Source: Ornithinimicrobium pratense
GTDB taxonomy: Bacteria > Actinomycetota > Actinomycetes > Actinomycetales > Dermatophilaceae
Assembly (NCBI RefSeq): GCF_008843165.1
Contig: NZ_CP044427.1
Span: 1,116,001-1,180,000, forward strand
DNA length: 64,000 nucleotides
Direction of reading: 5' to 3'
Below the pieces are notes generated by a model. The model had not been told where the DNA came from, did no database searches, and saw only the letters and a program-made list of their open reading frames with translations. This document shows positions 17,171-26,029 of the stretch, one piece after another. Each line of letters starts with the position of its first letter. Position 1 is the first letter of the stretch. A program made the translations under genes and the position numbers.

Positions 17171-17854
17171 CGGATCAAGCGGCCGCTCATCACTCGGATG
17201 ACTCGACCTTGGTCATTGTGACTGGACGGCACTAGATCGATCCTAGGCGCAGTCTCGATGCGCTGTCATCGGCGTGACAGTGATGTCACGCGCGCCGAGC
17301 AAGGGGCCGGCTGATCGATCGACTCTCGCGGGGCCGTGATGTCACGCGCGTCGGGGGAGTGGTGCCGCTATGACCGATGGCGAGCGTGGATGACTTGCCT
17401 GTCTCAGACGGCGGGGCGGGGGGGGGGGGCTTAAGGGCGAGTCGAGCTACCGCCAGTTGGCCCAGTCGGGTAGCCGACTTAGGCGTGCTCCCGATGCCAG
17501 ACCAGCTTGCCGAGCGTCTGGGCCTGCGTCCTCGAGGTCTCCGGAGCGGCGGCGCCGGGCCGCCCGGGCGGTCTTGCCGGCTTGGCCGGGGCGATCTTGG
17601 CGACACGTGCAGCCTGGACGTGGCCACTGCCTTGACCAGGGCGGTGACCGGTCCGACGTTGTGTGCCACCCTGAGCTACCCGTCCGAACAGCGGCAGGTC
17701 GGCGTCCTGTTCGCAAGCGCAGCGTCTGACACGTTCAGGCGGGGCGACCAGCTCCACCGGCTGGCTGCCACCGCCACGTCCCCGCCAACCTGCGGTAGAA
17801 AGCGATGACTGGGCTAAGGGATCCGTTCTGCGACCTGCGTATCGGATCCGTTCC
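17171..17854. other. 684-bp region without a supported gene, with a G12 run
   Basis: Open frames here are short and low in complexity on both strands, and none resembles a family I know. It holds two direct repeats of a 15-mer (listed separately) and a run of 12 G at 17418-17429. It probably includes the regulatory region of the phosphotransferase gene and decayed DNA. Confidence 0.5.
17280..17350. repeat. Direct repeat GTGATGTCACGCGCG, two copies
   Basis: The 15-mer occurs at 17280-17294 and 17336-17350, about five helical turns apart. The first copy is preceded by GTGACA, giving an inverted repeat GTGACA-GTGA-TGTCAC. The spacing and symmetry suggest operator sites for an unknown regulator of the phosphotransferase gene on the minus strand (start 17170). 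Confidence 0.45.
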
Positions 17855-18736
17855 TCACTTTCTAGCTGGACGCAGCTTGTCGGGGTTGCGCACGAGGTAG
17901 ACGCCGGTGATCTTGCGCTGGTCGTTCACGGCCACGGCCACGGTGAGCTCCAGCCGGTCCCCGGTCCGGATCAGCACTCCGAGGCCACCGTTGAGGGTGT
18001 CTATGTCCACGCGCATCTGCGGAACCGGGGTCCGGGCGATCTTCAGCAGGAAGGCCGCCACAGCCTCAGCGCCGGTGATCGGCCTGAGGGCGGCCACGAC
18101 CTTGCCTCCGCCGTCGGAGAGCAGCACTGCCTGCGGGGCCAGCACATTCATCAGCGCCTGGAGGTCACCAGTGACCACGGCCGCCAGGAATGCCTCGAGT
18201 ACTTCCGCGCTGTCGTCGGTGGTGCCCTCAGCGTGATCCGTGGCGGTGAGGCGAGTGCGCGCCCGGTGAGCGATTTGGCGGACCGCGGCCTGGGTCTTGC
18301 CCACAGCCTTGGCGATGACTGGATAGGGCAGGCCGAAGACGTCGTGGAGCATGAACACCGCCCGCTGCTCTGGAGTGGCCTGCTGCAGCAGCACCGAAAG
18401 TGCGTAGCTGAGCTGTTCCTTCATCAGCAGTTGCTGCTCCGGGCTCTCGTGATGGCTGACCAAGGGCTCAGGCAGCCAGGTCCCGGGGTAGGCCTCCCGG
18501 CGCCGGCTCACGGTGCGCACCGTGTTCAGCGCGGTGCGGGTGGCGATCGTAGCCAGATAGGCGCGTGGATCACGCACCGTCGATATGTCCACGTCGGCCC
18601 AGCGCAAGTAGGTCTCCTGGACGACGTCGTCAGCGTCAGCTCGGGTGCCGAGGACCTCGTAGGCGATGGCGAAGACCATTGAGCGGTGAACGGTGAACAG
18701 CTCGCCCTGTTCTGTCGTGGTGGCCACGGGCTTCAT
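17855..18736 (-). CDS. sigJ: RNA polymerase sigma factor, SigJ / ECF41 group
   Basis: 293 residues. Region 2 is seen at about 13-75 (FAIAYEVLGTRADADDVVQE) and region 4 at about 125-175 (FGLPYPVIAKAVGKTQAAVRQIAHRARTR, given here as two parts: FGLPYPVIAKAVGKT and AAVRQIAHRAR). A SnoaL-like C-terminal domain of about 110 residues follows with the ECF41 marks DGGGK and NPDKL. In ECF41 factors this extension regulates the sigma factor in place of a separate anti-sigma protein. The start overlaps the stop of the upstream oxidoreductase gene by 4 bp (ATGA), so the two are cotranscribed, as usual for this group. Confidence 0.93.
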   Translation of the reverse strand: MKPVATTTEQGELFTVHRSMVFAIAYEVLGTRADADDVVQETYLRWADVDISTVRDPRAYLATIATRTALNTVRTVSRRREAYPGTWLPEPLVSHHESPEQQLLMKEQLSYALSVLLQQATPEQRAVFMLHDVFGLPYPVIAKAVGKTQAAVRQIAHRARTRLTATDHAEGTTDDSAEVLEAFLAAVVTGDLQALMNVLAPQAVLLSDGGGKVVAALRPITGAEAVAAFLLKIARTPVPQMRVDIDTLNGGLGVLIRTGDRLELTVAVAVNDQRKITGVYLVRNPDKLRPARK

Positions 18737-19875
18737 CTCAGGGCCGCAGTCGGCCCCGACGGCCAGGTGTAGGACCCCGGTCTACGAGCTTCTTTGGCCA
18801 GCCAACCGACGGTCATCCTGCAGACCTGCTCCTTGGCCCAGCCGCCGGCTCGACCGGTCAGCGCCCAGCGGCGGACCGTGTCGTCGGGGTGCACTATTTG
18901 CACGTGACCGTGCCCGACGCCGAGGTCCAGGCACTGCAGGAGGTAGCCGATGTCGATCGGTGCCGGTGCCGTTCCGGCCAGGCGAGCGAGCAAGACTCCG
19001 GCGGCGTGAGCTCCCAGCGGGATCGCAGACGCGCACGAGGGGCGCAGGTGTGTCCCGGCTGCCCCCTGCACGGTGACTGCGTCCCCAGCTCCGAGGATGC
19101 GCTCATGCCCAGCCACAGTGAGGGTCGCGTCGACCAGCAACCGGCCGTCCTCGGCCACAGGCAGGCCGCTGTCAGCGGCCACAGTGGGGACGGCTAGTCC
19201 CACTGTCCAGATCGTCGCCTCGGCCGCCGGCTGAGAGTTCGCTCCCGCTGTGGCGACAACCCCGGTGGCCGGATCCACCGTCCCGTCCATGACCCTGATC
19301 CCCAGACGCTCCAAGCGTCGGGCCACTGCCGGGGCCCCAGTTAGCGGATGTCCCAGACCCGAAGGGGCCACGACCGTGATCGCTAGATCTGGACGAGAAA
19401 CCGCCATCGCGCAGGCGACTTCCACTCCGGTCGGTCCAGCACCAGCGACCGTGACCGTCGACCCGGACACCAGCTCGGCAATGGCCTTCGCGGTGGTTGT
19501 CGCGGCCTCAGCATTGGTCACCGACAGCAGCGGCGTGGCCTGCTCCCCGCTGCCGACCGCATAGACCAGCCAGTCAAAGTGGAGTGACTCCTGGTCCGCC
19601 AGAGCGACCGTCCGATGACCGGCGTCGATGCTCACTGCCCTGGCCGGTAGGTGTCGCGCCTGCGGGTGCAGCACTTCCGCCCACTTCACACCCGCCGAGT
19701 CTCGGGTCCTAGCGGCGACTTGGTGCAGCCGGATCCGCTCGGTGAAGTGCTCCCCTGGATCCACCAGTGTCACCTGCACCCTAGGTACGGCACTGCTTCC
19801 AGCGAGGCGGTTGGCCGCCATCACCCCGGCGTACCCGCCACCCACAACTACTACGTGCACCATCTCAGCCATCAT
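18733..19875 (-). CDS. NAD(P)/FAD-dependent oxidoreductase (NDH-2-like)
   Basis: 380 residues from ATG 19875 or 19872, with GAGGAAGGGG in front. The N-terminal FAD-binding motif is HVVVVGGGYAGVMAANRL, the second dinucleotide fold shows VTVAGAGPTGVEVA, and near the C-terminus RILGAGDAV marks the second FAD contact. This is the type II NADH dehydrogenase/FSP1-like flavoprotein layout. ECF41 sigma factors are commonly encoded beside an oxidoreductase, carboxymuconolactone decarboxylase or epimerase and activate that gene; the 4-bp overlap with sigJ fits this. Confidence 0.9.
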   Translation of the reverse strand: MMAEMVHVVVVGGGYAGVMAANRLAGSSAVPRVQVTLVDPGEHFTERIRLHQVAARTRDSAGVKWAEVLHPQARHLPARAVSIDAGHRTVALADQESLHFDWLVYAVGSGEQATPLLSVTNAEAATTTAKAIAELVSGSTVTVAGAGPTGVEVACAMAVSRPDLAITVVAPSGLGHPLTGAPAVARRLERLGIRVMDGTVDPATGVVATAGANSQPAAEATIWTVGLAVPTVAADSGLPVAEDGRLLVDATLTVAGHERILGAGDAVTVQGAAGTHLRPSCASAIPLGAHAAGVLLARLAGTAPAPIDIGYLLQCLDLGVGHGHVQIVHPDDTVRRWALTGRAGGWAKEQVCRMTVGWLAKEARRPGSYTWPSGPTAALR

Positions 19876-20446
19876 GGTCCCCTTCCTCGAGAGTTCTTGA
19901 CGCCATCAAGACACCGACCGGACACGCTTTGTGACAGCTGCACACCAGACGAGTTCTGTCGGGTTCGGTACGACGGCTCGCATGACGGCCGCGCACGCCG
20001 CGATGAGTTTGGTCCCCACAGTCTGCTCAAGATCCGTGCCAAGAGCTCGAGCGGGACATGCTCGACGGCGATGGGGCCGCCGATCCACCGGTGGTGATCG
20101 GAACGAGTGGTCGACGTGCCTGCACGACTGTCCCACCGGGTGCGGCTGGTCACCTCCGGCCAAGGGTCTGTCACGGCCGACGCCGTGATGCTTCCAGTCA
20201 CAACTCAAACAGGGAGAGGGATACGTGCAAATCAGCACCGAACCGTCGTACGACGTCGCGCAGCTACTCAGCAAACAGGGTCCGGTCGAGCGAACGCCGC
20301 TTGAGCGGGTCGACGCCTTCGGGATCGGGCGCAAGCCTCTCTCACTGCGCTCGATTAGAGCGGGGATGGGATCGTCACGGGTCGGGAAACAGTTTGAGGT
20401 AGTTCCCGGTAGCAATCTTGCCGTGCGCTGGGCCAACAACGAGGCT
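19876..20446. other. 571-bp region without a supported gene
   Basis: Upstream of the oxidoreductase and downstream of the response regulator. The promoter of the sigJ operon should lie near 19880-19930. A short plus-strand frame from GTG 20225 is preceded by GGGAGAGGG but runs antisense into the response-regulator gene, so I do not call it. Nothing else is recognised. Confidence 0.5.
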
Positions 20447-21067
20447 TCACGTGAGCAGGCGGCGGCGGTAGCCCTCGGCCACCGCCGAGGCGCGATCACG
20501 AACGCCGAGTTTGTCGTAGATGTGTTGCAGATGGGTCTTGATGCTGGCTTCGCCGATGAACAATGCTATGGCGGCCTCTCGATTGGAGCTGCCGTTCGCG
20601 ACCAGTTGCAGCACCTCCTTCTCTCGATCGGTCAGCGTGCCGGCGCTGGGCCTTCGGACCTGCCCCATCAGGTGTTTGGTCACCGACGGCGCGAGCACCG
20701 ACTCTCCACGCGCGGCTGCCCGGACGGCTCGCATCAGTTCCTCGGGCAGCGCATCCTTGAGGAGATAGCCGATCGCGCCCGCCTCGATCGCCGGCAGGAC
20801 GTCGCTCTCGCTGTCGAAGGTGGTGAGGATCAGCACCCGGGCACTGGGTGCCCGCTCGCGCAGGATCGCGGTCGCGGCAACACCGTCCATCCCGGGCATT
20901 CGAAGGTCCATGAGCACGACATCCGCCGCCAGCGCGGTCGCGTGCTCAACCCCCTCGACGCCGTCACCGGCCTCGCCGACCACCACGATGTCCTCTGCCT
21001 CCGCAAAGGTGTCGCGAAGGCCGCCCCTCACGATCGGATGGTCATCAACGATCAACAGTCGAATCAT
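20447..21067 (-). CDS. Response regulator, NarL/LuxR family
   Basis: 206 residues. The receiver domain has the acidic pair in LLIVDDHP, the phospho-acceptor Asp in VVLMDLRMPGMDG, and the conserved Lys in GYLLKDA. The C-terminal LuxR helix-turn-helix reads LTDREKEVLQLVANGSSNRE. It overlaps the end of the histidine kinase gene by 4 bp and is the last gene of the ABC-exporter operon, so it most likely controls that exporter. Confidence 0.95.
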   Translation of the reverse strand: MIRLLIVDDHPIVRGGLRDTFAEAEDIVVVGEAGDGVEGVEHATALAADVVLMDLRMPGMDGVAATAILRERAPSARVLILTTFDSESDVLPAIEAGAIGYLLKDALPEELMRAVRAAARGESVLAPSVTKHLMGQVRRPSAGTLTDREKEVLQLVANGSSNREAAIALFIGEASIKTHLQHIYDKLGVRDRASAVAEGYRRRLLT

Positions 21068-22416
21068 CGGTCGGTCTCCTCCTTTGCTCTCGCACCCCCG
21101 GGGACGATCGCCGGAACGCGCGCACTGACAGATGTCCCTTCACCAGGTGCGCTCTGCACCTCCACCTGACCGCCCACACCTCTGATGCGCTGGCGCATGC
21201 TCGTCATGCCGAAGCCGGCGCCGAGCCCGCTGGTGAACCCGCGTCCATCATCCCGCACGTCCAACAGCACCTCGGTGCCCGTGTACGACAGCGTGACGCC
21301 GACGCGCGTCGCCTCCGCGTGCTTAGCCACGTTGGTCAGCGACTCCTGCGCGACCCGGAAGAGCGACACCTCGATCGCCGGGCTCAGTGGCACTCGGGCA
21401 CCTGTGACCTCCACCTGCGCTCTCAAGCCCTGGTCCTTCGACCATTGCTCGGTCAATGTGCGCAGCGCGTCGGGCAGGTGCGCCCGCCCGAGTTCCTCAG
21501 GAGCGAGCGCCTGCACGGACCGTCTGGCCTCGGTCAGACTGCTGCGCGCAAGCCGAAGTGCACGTCCGACGTGCTCTTCCGTCTCGCCCTGCACACTGGC
21601 GGAACGCTCCGCGGCCTGCAGCTGCGTGATGATGCCAGCGAGACCCTGGGCCAGCGTGTCGTGGATTTCGCCTGCCAACCGCTGACGCTCGTCCTGCGCC
21701 CCGGACTCACGGGCCTGGGCGACCAGTTGCGCATGCAGCCCAGCATTCTCGTGCAGTGCCGCCTCGAGTCGCTCGACGAGTTCCTCCCGCTTGCGTTCCT
21801 CTGGTTCGCTGCGCGCAGTCAGCAGGATGCCCACCCCGATCGCCGCAGTCTGCACGGCGACGATCAGCACGAACTCCGCGAGCACCTCCGGGGCCGGATC
21901 AGCCCCCACGTTCATCACTGAGCCGTTGAGGGCCACGGAGGTGGCCAGGACTCCGAGGACCCCCAACGGCCACGGCTTGAGCAAGTACGCGTGGAAGAAG
22001 CCCGCAATGGTGAAGACGAGGAAGACCTCGGAGTGCGCCATGAGGGTGACGCACAGTGCCAGCAGCCCGACGAAGTAGATGCCCGCCGACACGGGCCGAA
22101 GCGTCCTGCCCTTGATGGGCAGCGTGTGCCCGAACAGCACCCACAGCACCGCGACCGCCACCAGCCCGAGGACGGACGCGCCCTCGGACCAGAAGCGTTC
22201 ACCGGAGGCCGGGAGCACCCACGAGAAATAGATCCCCGTCGAAATCGTCAACAGCAGCCACGGCGTGCACAACTGCAGAAGGTCCCAGACCCGCAGGTGC
22301 TCCTCTTTCCAGGCCAACCGGGAGCGATTCGCGATCTCCGCCTCATCGACGATGGCGGACTCGTGCGTCCCGGAGCTCGGGACCTCGCCGGCCCCGGCAT
22401 CCCGCATCATCGACAC
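21064..22416 (-). CDS. Sensor histidine kinase, HisKA_3 (NarX/DesK-like) family
   Basis: 450 residues from ATG 22416 (a start a few codons in is possible). About six membrane helices span residues 50-230. A coiled region follows, then the phospho-acceptor box LAGEIHDTLAQGLAGI near residue 270, the N box SLTNVAKHAEAT and the G box DDGRGF. This is the architecture of kinases that work with NarL-type regulators; the lack of a large outer domain suggests it senses a signal in or at the membrane, as in intramembrane-sensing kinases paired with ABC exporters. Confidence 0.94.
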   Translation of the reverse strand: MSMMRDAGAGEVPSSGTHESAIVDEAEIANRSRLAWKEEHLRVWDLLQLCTPWLLLTISTGIYFSWVLPASGERFWSEGASVLGLVAVAVLWVLFGHTLPIKGRTLRPVSAGIYFVGLLALCVTLMAHSEVFLVFTIAGFFHAYLLKPWPLGVLGVLATSVALNGSVMNVGADPAPEVLAEFVLIVAVQTAAIGVGILLTARSEPEERKREELVERLEAALHENAGLHAQLVAQARESGAQDERQRLAGEIHDTLAQGLAGIITQLQAAERSASVQGETEEHVGRALRLARSSLTEARRSVQALAPEELGRAHLPDALRTLTEQWSKDQGLRAQVEVTGARVPLSPAIEVSLFRVAQESLTNVAKHAEATRVGVTLSYTGTEVLLDVRDDGRGFTSGLGAGFGMTSMRQRIRGVGGQVEVQSAPGEGTSVSARVPAIVPGGARAKEETDR

Positions 22417-23181
22417 CTACTCCCAGCGGAAGGACTTCGCGGCAACCCCGCTCGCGATCACCGCGATACCCGCCATTATGGCGATCTGCAGCCAGAAGGG
22501 TTGCCCACCGGCGGTGGCGGTGATCTCGCCCGCTTCGGCGGACCACGCCGTGGTCAGAGCCTGTAGCCCGGGCGGTATGAACTCGCCGACCTCGCGCAGC
22601 ACGTCGGGCATGAGAACACGGGGCAGGAAGGCCCCGCCGAAGAACATCAGCGCAACGAATAGGAGCGTGCCGATCTGGTTCGCCGCAGCGCTCGTGCGGA
22701 CCACTGCCGCGGAGATCATGCCGAGTCCGAGCAGTGCCGCATAGCCGACGATGAAGGCCACGACGAACTGCAGTGGCCGCTCGGGCGGTGCTATGTCCAG
22801 CACCGCCCAGGCGAGAAAGATCATGAGCGCCGCTGATACGACCACGGAGGCGAACGCGACAATCATCTGCGCGAGCAGGACGCTCCGCGGATGCGCAGGA
22901 GTCGTCGACAGCCTGCGCAGGATGCCGCGCTCGCGATACGTCGCAATCACGGCCGGGACGTGCTGCACGGCGATCATCACCATGCCGAACACCAGCGCGG
23001 TCGGTGCCCAGACGTCGATGGACCGGAGCCCGCCGGCCTCCGGCGGAGACTCTCTGAGTGCCGGTATGGACCCCAGCCCGAGCAAGAGTCCCGTCGGGAA
23101 CAGCACACCGAAGGTGACGGTGGCAGAGTCTCGAAGGAAGAGTTTCGTCTCGACCTTGATCATCTTCAGGAGAGCACGCAT
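22417..23181 (-). CDS. ABC-2 type exporter permease
   Basis: 254 residues with about six membrane helices and the [17 protein letters not shown] segment typical of DrrB-like ABC-2 permeases. Its start codon shares one base with the ATPase stop, and the histidine kinase gene begins immediately after its stop, so all four genes form one operon read from right to left. It closely resembles the permease at 45496-46320 (same [15 protein letters not shown] motif and FRW end). Confidence 0.92.
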   Translation of the reverse strand: MRALLKMIKVETKLFLRDSATVTFGVLFPTGLLLGLGSIPALRESPPEAGGLRSIDVWAPTALVFGMVMIAVQHVPAVIATYRERGILRRLSTTPAHPRSVLLAQMIVAFASVVVSAALMIFLAWAVLDIAPPERPLQFVVAFIVGYAALLGLGMISAAVVRTSAAANQIGTLLFVALMFFGGAFLPRVLMPDVLREVGEFIPPGLQALTTAWSAEAGEITATAGGQPFWLQIAIMAGIAVIASGVAAKSFRWE

Positions 23182-24116
23182 CAGTCAGCCTTCCTCTCGG
23201 AGGGTTCGGGGGATTCCGGGGCGCGTCCCGTGAAGGCAACGAACGCGTCGTCGAGGTTGCGTTGGGCGACGCGGAGATCCTCCGCCACGACCTGCGCCCT
23301 CGCGAGAGCCCGTGCGACGCTGCTGAGCAGCTGTCCCCTGCCGGTGACCAGCCAGCGGCCCTGGGTGATCTCGACAGTGGTCACGTCGGGAAGCTCGGTC
23401 AGAAGACTCTTGTCCAGCGGCTGACTCACGCGGAACTGGACCTGCTGCACCGCGCTCACCTGCGCAATCAGCCCTGCCGGCGTATCCACTGCGGCAACCC
23501 GGCCGCCATCGATGACGGCGATCCGGTCGCTGAGGCGCTCTGCTTCATCCATGAAGTGCGTGACAAGGAGGATCGTGACGCCCGTGTCACGCACCCGCTC
23601 GATGAGCCGCCAGGTGTCGCGCCTCGCCTGCGGGTCCAGTCCCGTCGTGAGCTCATCGAGAATCGCGATCTTCGGGTTGCCGACCAGAGCGAGCGCGATC
23701 GAGAGCCGCTGCTTCTGCCCGCCTGAGAGAGCCTTGTACTGCGTAGTGCGCTTGTCGGTAAGACCCAGGAGCTCCATAAGCTCGCGCCAGTCGGCGGGGT
23801 CACGGTAGAAGGAGCTGTAGAGCTCGAGCGCTTCGGCGACCTTGATCGCGTCCGGGAAGCTGCTCTCCTGCAGTTGCACCCCGAGTCGCTCACGCACCTC
23901 CGCCCGGTCCTTGATCGGGTCCAGTCCTAGCACAGAGATCGAGCCCGAGTCGGGCGTTCGCAGGCCGGCGATGCTCTCCACAGTTGTCGTCTTGCCGGCA
24001 CCGTTGGGCCCGATGATGCCGAAAACCTCCCCCTCCTCGACGGTGAAAGAGACGTCGTCGACGGCAACGTGCTCCCCGTAGCGCTTGTGCAGATGTCGTA
24101 CTTCTAACGCGGTCAT
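23181..24116 (-). CDS. ABC exporter ATP-binding protein, DrrA-like
   Basis: 311 residues. Walker A GPNGAGKTTT, signature LSGGQKQRL, Walker B IAILDELTTGLD and the switch His in LLVTHFMDEAERL are all present. The C-terminal ~90 residues form the extra domain of DrrA-type exporters. It is the first gene of a four-gene operon with its permease, a histidine kinase and a response regulator. Such sets export or detoxify membrane-active compounds; the compound is unknown. A paralogue lies at 44522-45499. Confidence 0.94.
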   Translation of the reverse strand: MTALEVRHLHKRYGEHVAVDDVSFTVEEGEVFGIIGPNGAGKTTTVESIAGLRTPDSGSISVLGLDPIKDRAEVRERLGVQLQESSFPDAIKVAEALELYSSFYRDPADWRELMELLGLTDKRTTQYKALSGGQKQRLSIALALVGNPKIAILDELTTGLDPQARRDTWRLIERVRDTGVTILLVTHFMDEAERLSDRIAVIDGGRVAAVDTPAGLIAQVSAVQQVQFRVSQPLDKSLLTELPDVTTVEITQGRWLVTGRGQLLSSVARALARAQVVAEDLRVAQRNLDDAFVAFTGRAPESPEPSERKAD

Positions 24117-24233
24117 ACGCTGAAGTTACGGGCGCACCGCAGCCCGCCACATCGACCGTATCGTCTGAGCTCGGGTTGATTCGCGCATCCACCAAGTGGT
24201 TGATACAGCAGGGCTGTTTTACGCGACGATCGC

Positions 24234-24727
24234 TCAGCGAGCACCGTCGTGAGGCTCAGCCAATCTCGACCGGATCGCGGTGATGTCATCCAGATCTGTC
24301 TGGCGGCGCGCGAGCTTCGGATTCCAGGTCGGGGTCATCTGCTTGATCTCGATCTGAGCTTGCGGCGAAATCACTCGCGCGCGCACCTCGCCGATCTGGC
24401 CTATCAAACCAGCAAGCATGTCAACGGGCCATGGCTCACCTGCCCACGGGCCACCGCCGACGAGGGGCTCGCCCCAGGTGCCAACCACAGGAAAACAATT
24501 CCGTGGTCTATCGGGCCGCGTACCAGGTCGATCTGTTGATCGTGGGGTGCGGTGGTGACGTCTTCGAACCCTTCTGCTATGAGCGCGGCGGCTAACCGTG
24601 GTGCGTCGTCAGCAAGCGCGAACCAGTCGATGTCGAGGTGCTCACGTGTAACGCTGCCGAGGAAGAAATCCATCGCCCACCCACCGCGAAGCCAGACGGG
24701 AGCCGACAGACGCTCGGCGATGCCCAC
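24234..24727 (-). pseudogene. Nucleotidyltransferase (aminoglycoside adenylyltransferase-like), frameshifted
   Basis: The first frame (GTG 24727 down) reads VWLRGGWAMDFFLGS, then HLDIDWFAL, which is the nucleotidyltransferase core with its Asp pair, and QQIDLVRGPIDHGIVFLWL. Sense moves to another frame at a C4 run on the plus strand (24472-24475), continuing EPLVGGGPWAGEPWP and ending at 24234. One extra base in the run gives 164 residues matching ANT(2'')-like proteins. It may be intact in the cell. Its start lies close to, and divergent from, the methyltransferase gene. Confidence 0.75.
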
Positions 24728-24778
24728 GAATTGCGCAACCGGTGGTCCCTTGGTGATCGGCTCAGTAGCCTGTGACTT

Positions 24779-25379
24779 GTGAAGTCCCGAGATGTCCAGC
24801 GCGCCTACTCTTCACTCGCGCAGTTGTACATCGACCGGCTGGGATCGGTGGAGAACGTTCATCCTGAGGACTTGCTGCTCATAGGGCGACAGTTGGGACA
24901 TCTCCAAGGTCCCATCCTGGACGTTGGGTGCGGTCCCGGTCACCTGACGGGCTTCTTGCGCTCCGTCGGCGCCGACGTGACGGGCATCGACCTCGTGCCA
25001 GACTTCATCGCGCACGCGCGGCAGGTCGGTCCGGAGGCGTACTTTCAGGTGGGGTCTTTGTCGAGATCGTCCGCCCCAAGGCCTCGGTGGCGGGGGTGCT
25101 GGCGTGGTGTTCCCTGATCCATCTCGACCCTGATCAGTTGGACGACGACTTGACCGCAATCCGCCGGGTCGTAGCGCCCGGCGGTGCGCTGGTAGTCGGC
25201 TCCTTCGAAGGTGGGTGTGCGAGCCCTTCGAGCACAGGGTCATCACTGCGTACCGGTGGCCCATGGACGAGATGGCTGGCCGATTGGCTATGGCCAAGTT
25301 CGAGGAAGTCGAACGCTTGCAACGGGAGTCGGAGGGTGAGCGACGTCCCCACGCAGTCATCGCCGCTCGTGCGGCCTAG
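24779..25379 (+). pseudogene. SAM-dependent methyltransferase, two frameshifts
   Basis: From GTG 24779 the first frame has the SAM-binding motif ILDVGCGPGHLTGFL and the acidic loop VTGIDLVPDF. At a C4 run (25074-25077) sense passes to a second frame with KASVAGVLAW, SLIHLDPDQLDDDL and VVAPGGALVVGSFEG. A further shift near 25211-25219 leads to CEPFEHRVITAYRWPMDEM and the stop at 25379. Adding one base at each place gives 200 residues, a normal size for a class I methyltransferase. At least the first shift fits a miscounted homopolymer. Confidence 0.78.
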
Positions 25380-25726
25380 CGGCGCCGCCCCGCATGCCAG
25401 TGAGGCTGGCCCCCGTGCCTGCGTCGTCATTGGGCCTCGACGTCCTGCGTGGCGTGGCGGCCGAACACCGGCGCGAGAAGCAGCCTTCGTCCCAGCCCCA
25501 CAGGTGGCTGGGGAGGCGTTGGTGTGGCGTCCGGGTGCGGAACACGGCATACGGGTTTAGTTTGCGCGGTATGACCTCTTCGGCCCGCCGTTGGATCGCG
25601 ACCACGTCGACCCTCGCCCTGGTGCTTGGACTGGGTTCCGCCGTGCCCGCGGCTGGAGCGCCCGACGGGACTGCTGCACGGATAGGTGACACCTGAGCTG
25701 CCTAGTCCTCGGGCTGGGCTGAAAGG

Positions 25727-26029
25727 ATGTTCACCGTGACCAAGCCCTACCCCCAGGAGTTCCGCGACGATGTCGTCAGGGTCGCGCGCAATCGGGAGCC
25801 GGATGTCGGACTCGATCAGATCGCTAAGGACTTCGGGATCCACTTCACGACGCTGTACACGTGGATGAAGAGGGCCGAGGAAGCCGACGGTGAGCGGCCC
25901 GGTGGGGCCGCGGTCGCCTCGGCTGAGCTGCGTGAGGCCAAGAAGCGGATCCGGTTGTTGGAGCAGGAGAACGAGGTCCTGCGCCGCGCGGCGGCCTATC
26001 TGTCTCAGGCGAACCTGCCGGGGAAATGA
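25727..26029 (+). CDS. IS3 transposase OrfA
   Basis: 100 residues. A helix-turn-helix near residues 25-50 (IAKDFGIHFTTLYTWMKRA) is followed by a leucine-zipper-like helix (RIRLLEQENEVLRRAAAYL) that mediates dimer formation. A TGAAAGGATG site provides the start. The stop overlaps the OrfB start (ATGATG) so that a frameshift can yield the OrfAB transposase, the usual IS3 control. The copy at 60063-60365 encodes the same protein. Confidence 0.95.
   Translation: MFTVTKPYPQEFRDDVVRVARNREPDVGLDQIAKDFGIHFTTLYTWMKRAEEADGERPGGAAVASAELREAKKRIRLLEQENEVLRRAAAYLSQANLPGK

Noticed and set aside
17286-17757. Several overlapping frames on both strands in the 17 kb gap
   Set aside because: Low-complexity Arg/Pro/Ala sequences without start signals; no family match.
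20225-21169. Plus-strand frame over the response regulator
   Set aside because: Its first part has a possible ribosome-binding site, but most of it mirrors the clear response-regulator gene.
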